Source of the DNA: a virus
DNA length: 64,000 nt
IMG/VR virus record: IMGVR_UViG_3300034198_024209
Coordinates: 24,650-88,649 of that record
Direction: 5' to 3' (one strand)
Below are positions 37,801 through 45,658 of this stretch, one piece after another. The notes below the pieces were generated by a model. The model saw nothing but the letters and a program-made list of their open reading frames with translations, was not told the DNA's origin and did not search any database. The translations under genes were made by a program, and so were the position numbers. Numbering within the stretch: position 1 is the first letter of the stretch; each line of letters begins with the position of its first letter.

Positions 37801-40511
37801 ATTCAAGGAACTTAGGGGTAAATTTTGAAAATAACAATTTTTATGATTTTTGTGACGGTTTTACTGTAGACTTTTGGTTTAAATTTTTAGGTTACGACAC
37901 GTCTGTAGATTCTTGGTATAACACTAACTCACATCTAATTCGTTTTAGTAGCTCTTATTATAAGTTTGGAGAATGGAGCGTTTATTTGAGTGAGGAGTCC
38001 AACAATGTTTACTTGAACGTATCTGGTCCAGATAATTTTATATTAAATGATAAAAATAAACTAATACAACTCAACCAATGGAATCATTTTGCTTGGTCAT
38101 ATGACCCAAAAACATTTAATCATATAATATTTTTAAATGGAATAATTTATAAAACAGGAATTAAACCAATTTATGTAACTGACTCTACTGTTACAAAATA
38201 TTTTAGAATATGCTCTAGGCCCAACTGGTCTTACCACGTTTTCAATGGTTATGTAGATGAACTTTATTTTACCTCAAAAATAAGATATACTCAGGACTTT
38301 AATTTACCGACCTCCCCGTATAATAGCTCAAAGCCAGACTCACTTGTGTTAGATATATCTAAAGACAGTCTAATAAGGGGGGGCAATTATACATCTTCCA
38401 GTGACGATCTAGAAATAAACAATAGAACAAATTTGTATTCATCTCGCTCGACAAGAGATAATAAATTTGGACTCAGGCTAGTTAAGAGTAATTGGAACCC
38501 CGTAAACGGGCAAATAGGAAGACTATTTATAAATCAAATAACACAAATAGATAAAAATGCAGCAGTTGTTTATTTAAATGGAGCCTCTAATGAATCTCTA
38601 TCTAGTAATGATTTATTGCAAGTAAGCGTAGACAATGGAATTACTTGGACTAATACTTCAACCAACAATCTTTTTTCTGGGTGGGAAATAAATAACAATC
38701 AATATGAAACAACATCTACTTATGAAGCAACTTATGGGCTTTTAATAACTATACAGCACAATAAAACTAATTTTATTTTACTTAGAGCATTAAAATTTTC
38801 TCACACACAAAATCAGACATCTAATGTTATTGTTTTTGACAACTTTGTTCAGGCCCCAGATATATCTTCTATAATTGCTTTGTCATATAAGACTACAATA
38901 ATAAGAATTAATTATTCATACACCGAATCATCTAATACATTGAAATATCAATACTCAATAAATAATACAAGTGATTTTGTTGACGTAAGTAATGTAAACA
39001 CATTTTCAAGCTATTTGGTAGTCCAGGACACGCAAATTGACAGAACACTTTTTATTAAAATAAGGGCAATCGATCAAAACAACATTCCATCGTTTTCATC
39101 AAATTCAAAATTAATTGAATTCAACTTATATCAACCAGTAATATTAGCTGCATCTCTCTCTGCTGACATAAATAAGCCGATAACAAATAATTTACCGCTT
39201 GCCGTTTTATATACAATTGATTTTGGTCCATTAGAGCCATCATCTTTTCAGTACTATTTTGGCGAGCAAGACAATACAAGCTCATGGAGTGATGTTGCAT
39301 CTAGCTCTGTTTTGATAAGCTCAAATGTGGCATCAATTAATTTATCTGTATTAGATGCACAAACGATACCAACAAATATTGTTTCTAGGTATGGAACGAT
39401 ATGGGGTAATTATAGTGAGCCATCTTCATCTATTGTTTCAAGCAACATTCAATTACCTAACCCCACTACTCCAACTATTACATCTGCAGACTGGTCTGGA
39501 TTTAATGAAGTGTCTGGAGTGCTTAGCGTATTCTTTGACTATGACGGCAATTTTTATCCAAATTATTCGAGGACTACCTTTTTATACAATATAAACAATT
39601 CTTCTGAATGGTTGAATGGGGGGGCATCTATACAAAAATTAGATACTGGTAACAATAAGTATAAATTAACTATTGCTCAATTTCCGTTTTTCGCCACAAA
39701 CCCTGTATCAATAAAAATAAAAATACAGTTAATATACTCAAACACTGAAAAAAGAATTAGTCAAGAGTCTAACATGCTTGAATTTGACACAATTCCACAG
39801 ATATCCCAAAATCCAGTTATCTTAGAAGTAATCAGTTCTTCAGTCGTGGAAGAATATACATATCCAGGGTATAATATGGTGGTCAGACCTTCGATACCTA
39901 CAACAGTTAAGTTTAGTTTTGCACAGAATACAGATTATTATTATAACTATCGCTACTTAATAGAATCGCCAGGACAGTCGGCATACTGGGAGTATGCTTA
40001 TTATGTATATCCAGATTACTCAGGGGCTAATAATAAATTAACTTCAATACCATTGCCAATAAGTACGGAAGAACGTACGTTAAAAATAAGAGCATCTTTT
40101 TATTCAGATCAATATGTTGAACTGACGTCTGATCCATTTAATTTGCCAATACTTACTTCGCTTCCAGCATACGAAAACAGGCCGTTGCTCTCTTTGGTGT
40201 CTCAAATTGGGTATTCAGATTATAACTGGGAGGAAGATACCTCCTCAGTTACAATGAGCGTTATGGTTGTGCCACAAACTCAGGTAAGCGATATAATCGG
40301 TTATGAATTTAATTATAGGCCTTCACAATCCGGCACAGTTAAAAATAAAATAAACATTGGAGCTGGCACCCTTAATTATGGCGAATTAACTTTCCCTGAT
40401 ATTTATATTACCGGTCTGAGCGCCTGGTCACTAGATATAACAGTTAATGCTGTTTATTCGGATGGGACAAGATCTCAAGAATCGAACACCATAGGTTTTT
40501 ATTTATGGTAA
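31812..40511 (+). CDS. Giant multidomain adhesin (2899 aa)
   Basis: Residues about 1-335 are RCC1-like blades (AGFSHCLALKSDGTVVAWGD; AGYKHSLVIKNDGSIVGWGD). About 355-580 is a LamG-type sandwich (YTIELWFYPIG..WNHVLISLE..YLNGV). About 1559-1727 is the N-terminal part of an FGE-sulfatase/C-type-lectin-fold domain (VTVNEWEQV, MSNISWFDAIKFCN, YRLPLEIEWDYAARGG, VYDMSGNISEWVLDN). A second LamG lies at about 1976-2170. The C-terminal FGE part (IRGGNYTSSSDD then NKFGLRLVK) resumes at about 2187-2226. Fibronectin-like beta modules fill about 2300-2899. It has no signal peptide. A very long tail fiber or side appendage is likely. Confidence 0.85.
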   Translation: MDIACLENTSLLIGKTDRILYSFGFSPTICSDPDLVIQVSCGRDHSLVLKEDGLVDAWGNIYSLTENTMHRPPAGLRGIKYISAGEKHGLAVESIHNSVIAWGSNEYGQSNVPESIAGIEYLNEPVAKVGAGYSYSLALMESGTILAWGDIVGQPPSSLSTKTVVDISTKGKHSLALIDDGTVIGWGQITNLDASSVIHTDAGSIIPVGLNNVTKISAGFSHCLALKSDGTVVAWGDNTYGQCNVPSGLNNVYSICAGYKHSLVIKNDGSIVGWGDNTYNQCSWSQLSHVQSGAIQPKVEAYGQTSYVLTRGGDLYFCGTSGSINSTSTLVDSNVQDFRVFDSSDVTFSSNVYTPPSVGLYLNSNNSSNLDNFFIGSLGNGYAVSYTIELWFYPIGNQNGKTLLADTFANNQCSFALAWFNNEGTGAGSGFKFGFYGRKRIYVGCTLNYYTSYQWYTQSAGAPWLNTWNHVLISLETEQIASGGTIGGKTNLGGYKYNTRAYLNGVHQSSEEHYVLVPSCGAGSTISAYTYSAEGGIPLSNSIKIGRRWDNNSTQYKFNGYVRNCQIKHGEKKLKNETFTPTPVNTVLTPIQNDLSMQFTSNNAGELYSYFSQGSYFYDFTPVGDGCAVYKKIDGTTNWHGSGTDNRRPSFESVPNRMPMLQYGFEIDSTGKLKQASGDLALHGGNFYYLNNLLNSPVEDVISISSSSRIHSFYDGNTNCHLIILTKFGIVSFAPFSQYSTVSNKVSVAKWMRDLRTVSDWLYDSSPNNTPFYYNPQLRSLELNTSTNPPSPNRLYANQNISVKVVNTGVGDSSNDSYTVINDKDYIPPLNSYFCYCKGLPNLLYVSQSDCQIRGNTYEAANFDIYINLNNFLIDPSLRLLRPARLRINKYSYFFHQLGYANVFIPDTLNNVVDENQFLLSISGLPKNNAVLDNGVNLKLNVDYNGKKNLPKIPGEYIVTITTYDFNVHCIRSFCIYVGEPGIALNGNKEITGQNIVPSNNRANAFLKYCRLKDKVSEISSGDTSFFHDDEILSIDEEIPLKIIQQSLIFRKPILFKNNCIYVSSGYQEYYYLDVNGLTSTICADNVTGTYKYGSDNFPQRSRMVFFDPSVEIKYRDFRISYKQTYLYPSAPSFNSLFFWSSTLDPRTDQSTYSLTESNGSIGIINSQPRYFANDINLYNVETKIPFITPFQAPHFTDKSGTASSCIYREIYRNGSKIEIKDGPTPNPDGSYGWAIIEDYIYISRYIGLIFSDDVYNTGETTDSIISDISLSVGNETIDYSKPFKPILLSNSNVESNSFRAMWKRSAEMTSALMDISTDLNFSNILRQDVVCTGSTQYSFPDSGSNRYFDLNNNGITDVSKAIRENTNYYYRIKHKKNEIVGDYSATQLVSTLFEKIKVNIVNYFIGSQEQNIPVPGESNSGFPFSSIYKNSGQTYLYKIDFASDGQTYVNNIDRTGNNSSDAITIKIYIKGAQYFLFSYVINRYGQLIDSPQGFLSESTSILASNKNITVKEYTFSPDIRDLNLEIRAYPINSLTDFVYVDTFSGVNFLGFNSVLPFFIANKEVTVNEWEQVRLYAEERDWGYDLPAASNYSSVHEPMSNISWFDAIKFCNAKSEMNWLSPVYLNLDDTVYKNGQSVLPQIKWSNSGYRLPLEIEWDYAARGGAFSGSYLYSGSNLPNSVSVNSSNSGNAKNEVATLAPNEIAVYDMSGNISEWVLDNYSPADPVPTSQQNPDYLSTVLLLHFNDESPPLTLGLYEPINSDGGQSRFLATAYTFPSYIGFKLGPGVRIRNCKILLNGPNIEKTFGLNHGWDLIKYFTFTHNINTTAEGIGTEGGSPGFPWSNDVCGFYLDISPSEIASSTSITIDYEYTSSWASKQGIAFWNNVSTPTGFNGDISSDWIGTWDNQTYARLSSNINRNTIINQSSRDGSIHRRRTIIQKTAGQYHFITESSAISFPTINDSSLLGLSPLNYSNSSPSSPVIMNTDSKFDGYSLLSSNSRNLGVNFENNNFYDFCDGFTVDFWFKFLGYDTSVDSWYNTNSHLIRFSSSYYKFGEWSVYLSEESNNVYLNVSGPDNFILNDKNKLIQLNQWNHFAWSYDPKTFNHIIFLNGIIYKTGIKPIYVTDSTVTKYFRICSRPNWSYHVFNGYVDELYFTSKIRYTQDFNLPTSPYNSSKPDSLVLDISKDSLIRGGNYTSSSDDLEINNRTNLYSSRSTRDNKFGLRLVKSNWNPVNGQIGRLFINQITQIDKNAAVVYLNGASNESLSSNDLLQVSVDNGITWTNTSTNNLFSGWEINNNQYETTSTYEATYGLLITIQHNKTNFILLRALKFSHTQNQTSNVIVFDNFVQAPDISSIIALSYKTTIIRINYSYTESSNTLKYQYSINNTSDFVDVSNVNTFSSYLVVQDTQIDRTLFIKIRAIDQNNIPSFSSNSKLIEFNLYQPVILAASLSADINKPITNNLPLAVLYTIDFGPLEPSSFQYYFGEQDNTSSWSDVASSSVLISSNVASINLSVLDAQTIPTNIVSRYGTIWGNYSEPSSSIVSSNIQLPNPTTPTITSADWSGFNEVSGVLSVFFDYDGNFYPNYSRTTFLYNINNSSEWLNGGASIQKLDTGNNKYKLTIAQFPFFATNPVSIKIKIQLIYSNTEKRISQESNMLEFDTIPQISQNPVILEVISSSVVEEYTYPGYNMVVRPSIPTTVKFSFAQNTDYYYNYRYLIESPGQSAYWEYAYYVYPDYSGANNKLTSIPLPISTEERTLKIRASFYSDQYVELTSDPFNLPILTSLPAYENRPLLSLVSQIGYSDYNWEEDTSSVTMSVMVVPQTQVSDIIGYEFNYRPSQSGTVKNKINIGAGTLNYGELTFPDIYITGLSAWSLDITVNAVYSDGTRSQESNTIGFYLW

Positions 40512-40571
40512 AAACAAGTGTTGACATTAAGTATAAAAATATGAATATTCAAATTCTAAACAAAAACACAT

Positions 40572-41021
40572 ATGAAACTTAAATTACCATCATTCATCGA
40601 AACCTATATCGTCAAGTTTGCCTTAAGCAAGGCAGGACCTTTTATACAAAAAGGTGTGTCTTTGCTTGCTGCATATCTTGTCGCTCTATTGTCCCAAAAA
40701 GTACCAGGCCTTGAGGCTCATCTAGATGTAGCCGTAATAACTGGTATCATTTGGGCAGTAATTGATAGTTTGATTAATCTCCTGCCATCAGACATCATCA
40801 AAAGATATGGAGCGAATATTCAGCTCTCACTTGCAACAGCAGGCAAGTCACTCAAGATTGACGGACTAGCTTTGGCTAAGACAGCTGAAGCTGCAAGCGA
40901 AATAGTAAGGAAGGAACAACTATTGGTCAAAAAACAAAAAGTTGTCCTTAACGAAAAAAGCAAAAATAATTCAGTAAGAAGAAAAAGACCGCCATTCTCT
41001 CCTAATGCAAAAATGAGATAA
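40572..41021 (+). CDS. Holin-like membrane protein (149 aa)
   Basis: Two hydrophobic segments (about residues 27-46, VSLLAAYLVALLSQK; and 53-72, VAVITGIIWAVIDSLINLLP) precede a highly basic C-terminus (RRKRPPFSPNAKMR). Small size, two membrane spans and a charged tail suit a class II holin, but phage membrane proteins of other roles look alike. A terminator follows. Confidence 0.5.
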   Translation: MKLKLPSFIETYIVKFALSKAGPFIQKGVSLLAAYLVALLSQKVPGLEAHLDVAVITGIIWAVIDSLINLLPSDIIKRYGANIQLSLATAGKSLKIDGLALAKTAEAASEIVRKEQLLVKKQKVVLNEKSKNNSVRRKRPPFSPNAKMR

Positions 41022-41049
41022 ACTAAAACAATAAAAGCAAAAATAAAAG

Positions 41050-41075
41050 AGCGAGATTAAAATCTCGCTTTTTTA
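41050..41075 (+). terminator. Rho-independent terminator
   Basis: Stem agcgaga/tctcgct with short AT loop is followed by tttttta. It ends the fiber/holin transcript. Confidence 0.92.
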
Positions 41076-41138
41076 TTTGTTGGGTAGATATTTTTGATGT
41101 ATTATTTAAAAACAATTAATTTATTTTTTTGAACTAGA

Positions 41139-41483
41139 ATGACTCCAGACGCAACACCTAATCCAAATACACTTATCGAACTAGCAAATACCTTTGGTTT
41201 AGGCGTTGCAGCAATGTGTGGATGGATTTATTTCTTGATCAAAGAAATAAGAGACTACAAAGAAAAAGAAAGAAACTACACAAAAGAGCTTCTTGATTTG
41301 TCTAAAGAAAATATTGCAACAATGCATTCATTAACTCAGGTTGTCGAAGCTATCGCCCCTGCAATAACTGTAAGCTCTAATGACAATAAAAATAACCTCG
41401 AATCATCGGTACTCAGGATAAAGGAACACATAAACAATCAGTGCTCTATACTTGAGAAAATACTAAATAAAGATACTCAGTAA
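41139..41483 (+). CDS. Single-span membrane protein with coiled coil, holin-like (114 aa)
   Basis: One membrane segment near residues 18-36 (FGLGVAAMCGWIYFLIKEI) precedes a charged coiled coil (EIRDYKEKERNYTKELLDL). This N-in membrane plus helical tail is typical of BhlA-like holins and other small phage lysis proteins. Function is inferred from architecture and position. Confidence 0.55.
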   Translation: MTPDATPNPNTLIELANTFGLGVAAMCGWIYFLIKEIRDYKEKERNYTKELLDLSKENIATMHSLTQVVEAIAPAITVSSNDNKNNLESSVLRIKEHINNQCSILEKILNKDTQ

Positions 41484-41484
41484 A

Positions 41485-41979
41485 ATGCTAGAGCAAAACA
41501 CTAAACTACAATTACTTGAGGCCCACAATAAATTGAGAGAAGCTTCTAAGCGCGCTGCTTCTAGTATTATAGATGACGCTAGGCTATTGTCCTCTTTTGA
41601 AAGAAATGATGAAAACGGAGAAGAAAAAGTAGTAGAAAAAAAATTGGTGAGGGGGTTGTGGATAGAGCTATTTGATGGAGTTAAAATGATGCTGATTGAT
41701 GATGACTCTGGATGGACTCGTGCTCTTTGTCAGTCAAGTGGACTTAGCCCTAAGCATTATCACACTTACTATGAAAAAATAAAAGTGATTGATGGATATG
41801 TGCAGGAGATGACCACAAAGAAAGTTTATTCATCAGGAGACACAATAGAGCACAAACCAAATATATTACATCAACCGTTCATAAACGGATTAGTTATGAT
41901 GATGTGGAAACCGCCACTACCAAATTTACATAACACTCCATCTATTCTAGACCCAGTTATCTATCATATAGCTTCTTGA
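41485..41979 (+). CDS. Cupin-domain protein (164 aa)
   Basis: Residues about 85-150 form a cupin barrel with metal-type ligands: GLSPKHYHTYYEKIKVIDGY (H..H..E) and HKPNILHQPF (second conserved box). Small single-domain cupins bind a metal and sugars or small acids. The helical N-terminus (LREASKRAASSIIDDARLL) is extra. It begins 1 base after the holin-like gene. The role in the phage is unknown. Confidence 0.75.
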   Translation: MLEQNTKLQLLEAHNKLREASKRAASSIIDDARLLSSFERNDENGEEKVVEKKLVRGLWIELFDGVKMMLIDDDSGWTRALCQSSGLSPKHYHTYYEKIKVIDGYVQEMTTKKVYSSGDTIEHKPNILHQPFINGLVMMMWKPPLPNLHNTPSILDPVIYHIAS

Positions 41980-42028
41980 TTAAAAATAGTTGTTGATTAA
42001 ATAACAAAAATTTAATAGTATTATTTTT

Positions 42029-42053
42029 GGCGGATTTATCCGCCTTGTTTGTT
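42029..42053 (+). terminator. Rho-independent terminator, first of a tandem pair
   Basis: Stem ggcgga/tccgcc with a ttta loop is followed by ttgtttgttg. Confidence 0.8.
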
Positions 42054-42072
42054 GTTTGTGTTGTTGTTAAAT

Positions 42073-42105
42073 GGCGGGGGGGCCTAGGTCCCCTCGCCTA
42101 TTTTT
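42073..42105 (+). terminator. Rho-independent terminator, second of a tandem pair
   Basis: ggcg-gggg pairs with cccc-cgcc across a small mismatch, loop gcctaggt, followed by tattttta. Two terminators within 80 bases isolate the downstream protease/Cys-rich block. Confidence 0.8.
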
Positions 42106-42182
42106 ATTATAATTTTTGCCTTGACTATTGCTATCCTTAAATACATTCTACCCGCTAAATATTATTTATCAAAATACATAAC

Positions 42183-42869
42183 ATGGAACAACAATACAAA
42201 AGTAGCTCACACAAATCAGAGCAGCCATTAATTGGAAGAGGATTGCTTTTTAGTTATGACGAAAAAGACAAAGACTTCTTGATGTTTGCAAATAAACCTA
42301 AAATGGATAATACAATTAGGCATTCATGGAAAATAGGCAACATCCTCAATCAAGGTACATCTAGCCAATGCGTTGGGTATTCTTGGGCACAATTCATGCA
42401 AACTCAGCCATGGTCATACGAGGACAAACCCAAAATAACTCCAGAGGAAATATATAAAAAGTCTCAGCAAGTAGATGAGTGGCCAGGGGCTGAACCAGAT
42501 TATTATGGAACAAGCGTAAGAGCAGCAGCCAAGGTACTGAAGGAGTTAGATTTAATTTCTAGTTATGTCTGGGGATATAGCGTTGAAGACGCTGCAAAAT
42601 TTATATCAGAAAACGGTCCAATAGTTGTTGGAAGCAAATGGTATTATGGAATGTCAAATCCAGACCAAAATGGATTTTCAAGACCGATATCTACATATGA
42701 GGGTGGGCATGCCTGGTTAATCTACGGAGTAGATTGCCAATGGGAAACATTTTTTTGTGTAAATAGTTGGGGTCCGTCACATGGAAAGAACGGAAGGTTC
42801 TTTATAAAATTTAGCGATATGGAAAAATTAATAAACCAAGGAGCTCAGCTATGCAGCGCATTAAAATAG
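42183..42869 (+). CDS. Papain-like (C1A) cysteine peptidase
   Basis: The 228-residue protein has a complete papain site: oxyanion Gln57 and nucleophile Cys63 (QGTSSQCVGYSWAQF), His176 (YEGGHAWLIYGV) and Asn194 (CVNSWGPSHGKNG). There is no signal peptide and no obvious propeptide, so it probably acts in the cytoplasm or in the particle. C1A peptidases are rare among annotated phage proteins. The Cys-rich protein and head proteins with repeated K-x-A motifs are candidate substrates, by inference only. It overlaps the lipoprotein gene by 19 bases. Confidence 0.85.
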   Translation: MEQQYKSSSHKSEQPLIGRGLLFSYDEKDKDFLMFANKPKMDNTIRHSWKIGNILNQGTSSQCVGYSWAQFMQTQPWSYEDKPKITPEEIYKKSQQVDEWPGAEPDYYGTSVRAAAKVLKELDLISSYVWGYSVEDAAKFISENGPIVVGSKWYYGMSNPDQNGFSRPISTYEGGHAWLIYGVDCQWETFFCVNSWGPSHGKNGRFFIKFSDMEKLINQGAQLCSALK

Positions 42870-43126
42870 TATATTTATTTGTAGTTTTATTTTTAATTTT
42901 TTCTATCTCTGGATGTTCTAATAACTTTACAGAAGAGATAATTAAAATTAGTTATTATTCATATATAGTTGAATTAGATAAACACGGAAAAGACATTAAG
43001 ACTTGGATTCCGGAAAAAAACTCTATCAAGGTGGATATAAATAATGATGTATTAAGTTTTATAGATACTGAAACAAAAAAACAAATAAAGCTTAGTGGAA
43101 GCTATAAGCTAATAAAAGTTAAGTAA
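42851..43126 (+). CDS. Small lipoprotein (91 aa)
   Basis: A lipoprotein signal (IVYLFVVLFLIFSISGC) places the lipidated Cys at residue 22. The mature part is about 70 residues, beta-rich and charged. A short phage lipoprotein near lysis genes could be an outer-membrane spanin, or a superinfection-exclusion protein. It starts inside the protease gene. Confidence 0.7.
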   Translation: MQRIKIVYLFVVLFLIFSISGCSNNFTEEIIKISYYSYIVELDKHGKDIKTWIPEKNSIKVDINNDVLSFIDTETKKQIKLSGSYKLIKVK

Positions 43127-43135
43127 TATTTAGAT

Positions 43136-45643
43136 ATGCCATGTAAAAATGATGACGGCTGGCCAGAAGGAGGGTCTTTTACTGAAATTGGTCAATGTGT
43201 TACCTGGGATAAATTAGTTGCAGTAAGGCTTTCGTGGAATAGGGTATGGGAACTTCTCAAGAAAGAAGAAAGAGCCCCAGAATATAGATATGGATGGGGG
43301 TCCCCTTCAGGGAATAAATACTCGCCGGATGGCTGGAAAACTGGGTGCAAAAATAGGCGAGAAGAGATAGAATCGCTTGCGGACATAAGAGGATACATAA
43401 GCATAAGGCTGGATTATTGGGGAAATGTTGATGCCGTTGCTTTTGTTATAGATGGAGGCTCTATATTAAATAGACTGTCTTATCAGGGGGTTGCGTGCTC
43501 ATCACAGAGTTGCGGTGGATGTCAGGGGCAGGAATCTAAATACGCTTATACTGATAATAGAGGAATGGGGCGATGGGGGGCACACCTAAAGGACCCGTGC
43601 CACGGGTGTACAATATTTACATTAGATGCTAAATGCGATGTTAGAAAAGAAGATATAGTATATCAAACAGTAATACTAGATGTCATAGAAGATTATTACA
43701 AAAAGGGTCCAAATACTGCTTGTCCAATTAACAGGCATTGGCAGTGGCTATATAATCCATCTTCTATGCCCGTAATGGAGGGGATGCCCAATATCTGCGG
43801 TATAGAATTTGATTGGAGATCTAGCCAAGGTATTCAAATTTTTAAATCAGCACTTGATTTATTTCCAGTTAAGATGAAATGCGCTGATGAACAAGATCCA
43901 TATACAACAATAATTGAAAATTGCTGTGGAGTTAATGCAATTGCTCACTGGACTGAAGAGTGGGATCCAGCAGACCAAGGATCTGCATATTACCAGTGCC
44001 CAGAAGACGAAATTATTCCAGGGGCTTTTGCTCCTGGAAATATAAGAAGATTTTGTAAAAGAAGAATAAAGTATATTGATTTATATAATGGATTCTATGG
44101 GCATGTTACCCAAATAATAAGGGCAAAGCATTTAAACCATATATGGGGAATGGTACAGGGATTGTCAAAAACCTTAAGAGAATGCAAACAAGAAAAATGT
44201 GAATATAAACACGGTGCAGAAAAAAAGAATACTTGGGTATATAAAGACCAAGTACCTCAGGTGGGTAAAAAAGAAACACTACAGCAAAGGAATGCAGGCT
44301 CTAACTGTGATTATTGTGAACTTCCTAAGGTCGGTCAACCAATTTGTTCGTGTGAGTGGGATGACTTGAAACACTTATTGGACGCAGAACTTACTGGGGT
44401 TAGTTGCCTTGATGAATGGAGGGTAAAAGCTGGGACTAAAAGACCTGGTGATGGTCCCCCATATTTACGATATGGGGAGCCAGATTCAGCCCCTACTGAA
44501 TGCTCTCAATGTATTGGGAAATGTTGTTACAACTGTAAATGTGAAGGCATGACAGAAAATGACTGCATGAATATAGAGGAGCTTAAGCTTAAAGACTTAA
44601 AAGAAGAACTTAAGGCTGGCCCAGTGTGGCTGGGAGTATACGGTCAAACAAACGGAAATTATATTGATACAAAATGTACTGGTTGTGATAAAAGAGGAGA
44701 TCCATTACCTTGTAATGGGTGGGAAGAGGGGGATACTCATGACCCAGATATGTATTTATTTGAAATTTGTGGGGCAAAATCTGCTTGCCACTCAATGAAA
44801 AAAGAAATAGATCTAGAAACTCTTAAGGAGATTGGTGATTTTATTTGCATGGATAAAGGCGATGAATGCAAATCAGGTGAGTGTGAATGTTGTTGTATGG
44901 ATGCAACAAAATGTCAATGTGATGCAATGGAGGGTACATGGGTAGTTCCAGACATTGAACAACTAAAACAGGGAAAACAACCAGGATGCTCAACACTATG
45001 TGAAGATCCAAATACATGTACTGAAAAAATGTGCGAAGGTACATGGGAGTTGGTAGGTGGCTCTGGGAATTCACTAGGGGGTGGCAAATATTGCGATAAA
45101 TGCTACAAAGGCTTAAAAAAATGGTATTGGGGGTCCTGCGAAGATAAATCCCCAACAACATATGAGTTAAAGAAAACTCAATGCGGTCAAACTACGGTAG
45201 TAGAGACTTGGACATCATCATGTGATGACCCAAAAAAAATAGAACCCGATAGTTCAGGCTTGTGCGATAAAGCAGAAGATGGTGAAGACGAGCCTCAATG
45301 CCAATGTGGTGACGACGGGTGTATAAGTGGTAGCGCAAGTGGATCGGGAAGCGGAACAGACACAAGCAGTGGGTGCGTAGATAGTAAATCAGCTACAACT
45401 ACGCCAGCTGAATATGATGGAGTGTATACATGTACTGGAAGCGTTGATGATAATGGCGAGATGAGCTGGGGGGGGGGAAGTTATTCATCCCCCTCAAGCA
45501 CTGATACTGGACCATGTTATGGAGCACACAGCTTTAGCTTTACGGCTAACCTTAAAAAAGGGAGTACAGTTACTTGTATGGCTGGATCATGGGGTGGAGA
45601 CGTGGGGTGCACCATAACTTGTTGCGGAACGGCAGCTCCATGA
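43136..45643 (+). CDS. Extremely cysteine-rich large protein (835 aa)
   Basis: I count about 63 cysteines (7.5%), arranged as CxxC, CC and CxC clusters along the whole chain and densest at residues 455-650 (for example CSQCIGKCCYNCKCEG and CKSGECECCCMDATKCQC). Residues about 690-760 are a Ser/Gly-rich linker, then a small C-terminal beta domain (SFSFTANLKKGSTVTCMAG). There is no signal peptide or membrane span. I recognise no family. An Erv1/ALR sulfhydryl oxidase gene follows after 15 bases, suggesting disulfides rather than zinc. It is probably a virion surface protein; this is inference. Confidence 0.75.
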   Translation: MPCKNDDGWPEGGSFTEIGQCVTWDKLVAVRLSWNRVWELLKKEERAPEYRYGWGSPSGNKYSPDGWKTGCKNRREEIESLADIRGYISIRLDYWGNVDAVAFVIDGGSILNRLSYQGVACSSQSCGGCQGQESKYAYTDNRGMGRWGAHLKDPCHGCTIFTLDAKCDVRKEDIVYQTVILDVIEDYYKKGPNTACPINRHWQWLYNPSSMPVMEGMPNICGIEFDWRSSQGIQIFKSALDLFPVKMKCADEQDPYTTIIENCCGVNAIAHWTEEWDPADQGSAYYQCPEDEIIPGAFAPGNIRRFCKRRIKYIDLYNGFYGHVTQIIRAKHLNHIWGMVQGLSKTLRECKQEKCEYKHGAEKKNTWVYKDQVPQVGKKETLQQRNAGSNCDYCELPKVGQPICSCEWDDLKHLLDAELTGVSCLDEWRVKAGTKRPGDGPPYLRYGEPDSAPTECSQCIGKCCYNCKCEGMTENDCMNIEELKLKDLKEELKAGPVWLGVYGQTNGNYIDTKCTGCDKRGDPLPCNGWEEGDTHDPDMYLFEICGAKSACHSMKKEIDLETLKEIGDFICMDKGDECKSGECECCCMDATKCQCDAMEGTWVVPDIEQLKQGKQPGCSTLCEDPNTCTEKMCEGTWELVGGSGNSLGGGKYCDKCYKGLKKWYWGSCEDKSPTTYELKKTQCGQTTVVETWTSSCDDPKKIEPDSSGLCDKAEDGEDEPQCQCGDDGCISGSASGSGSGTDTSSGCVDSKSATTTPAEYDGVYTCTGSVDDNGEMSWGGGSYSSPSSTDTGPCYGAHSFSFTANLKKGSTVTCMAGSWGGDVGCTITCCGTAAP

Positions 45644-45658
45644 TAAATATTTCTTAAT

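Noticed and set aside
36486-38490. Diversity-generating retroelement target, because FGE/C-lectin folds are typical variable proteins
   Set aside because: No reverse transcriptase, no template-repeat copy and no adenine-biased repeat pair seen in the window; the FGE end is not at the C-terminus.
39355-39594. Short + strand ORF inside the giant protein
   Set aside because: Alternative frame of a well-supported coding region with no start signal of its own.
40521-40549. TTGACA with AATATT as a promoter before the holin-like gene
   Set aside because: The -10 is poor and the gene could be read from upstream; too weak to list.
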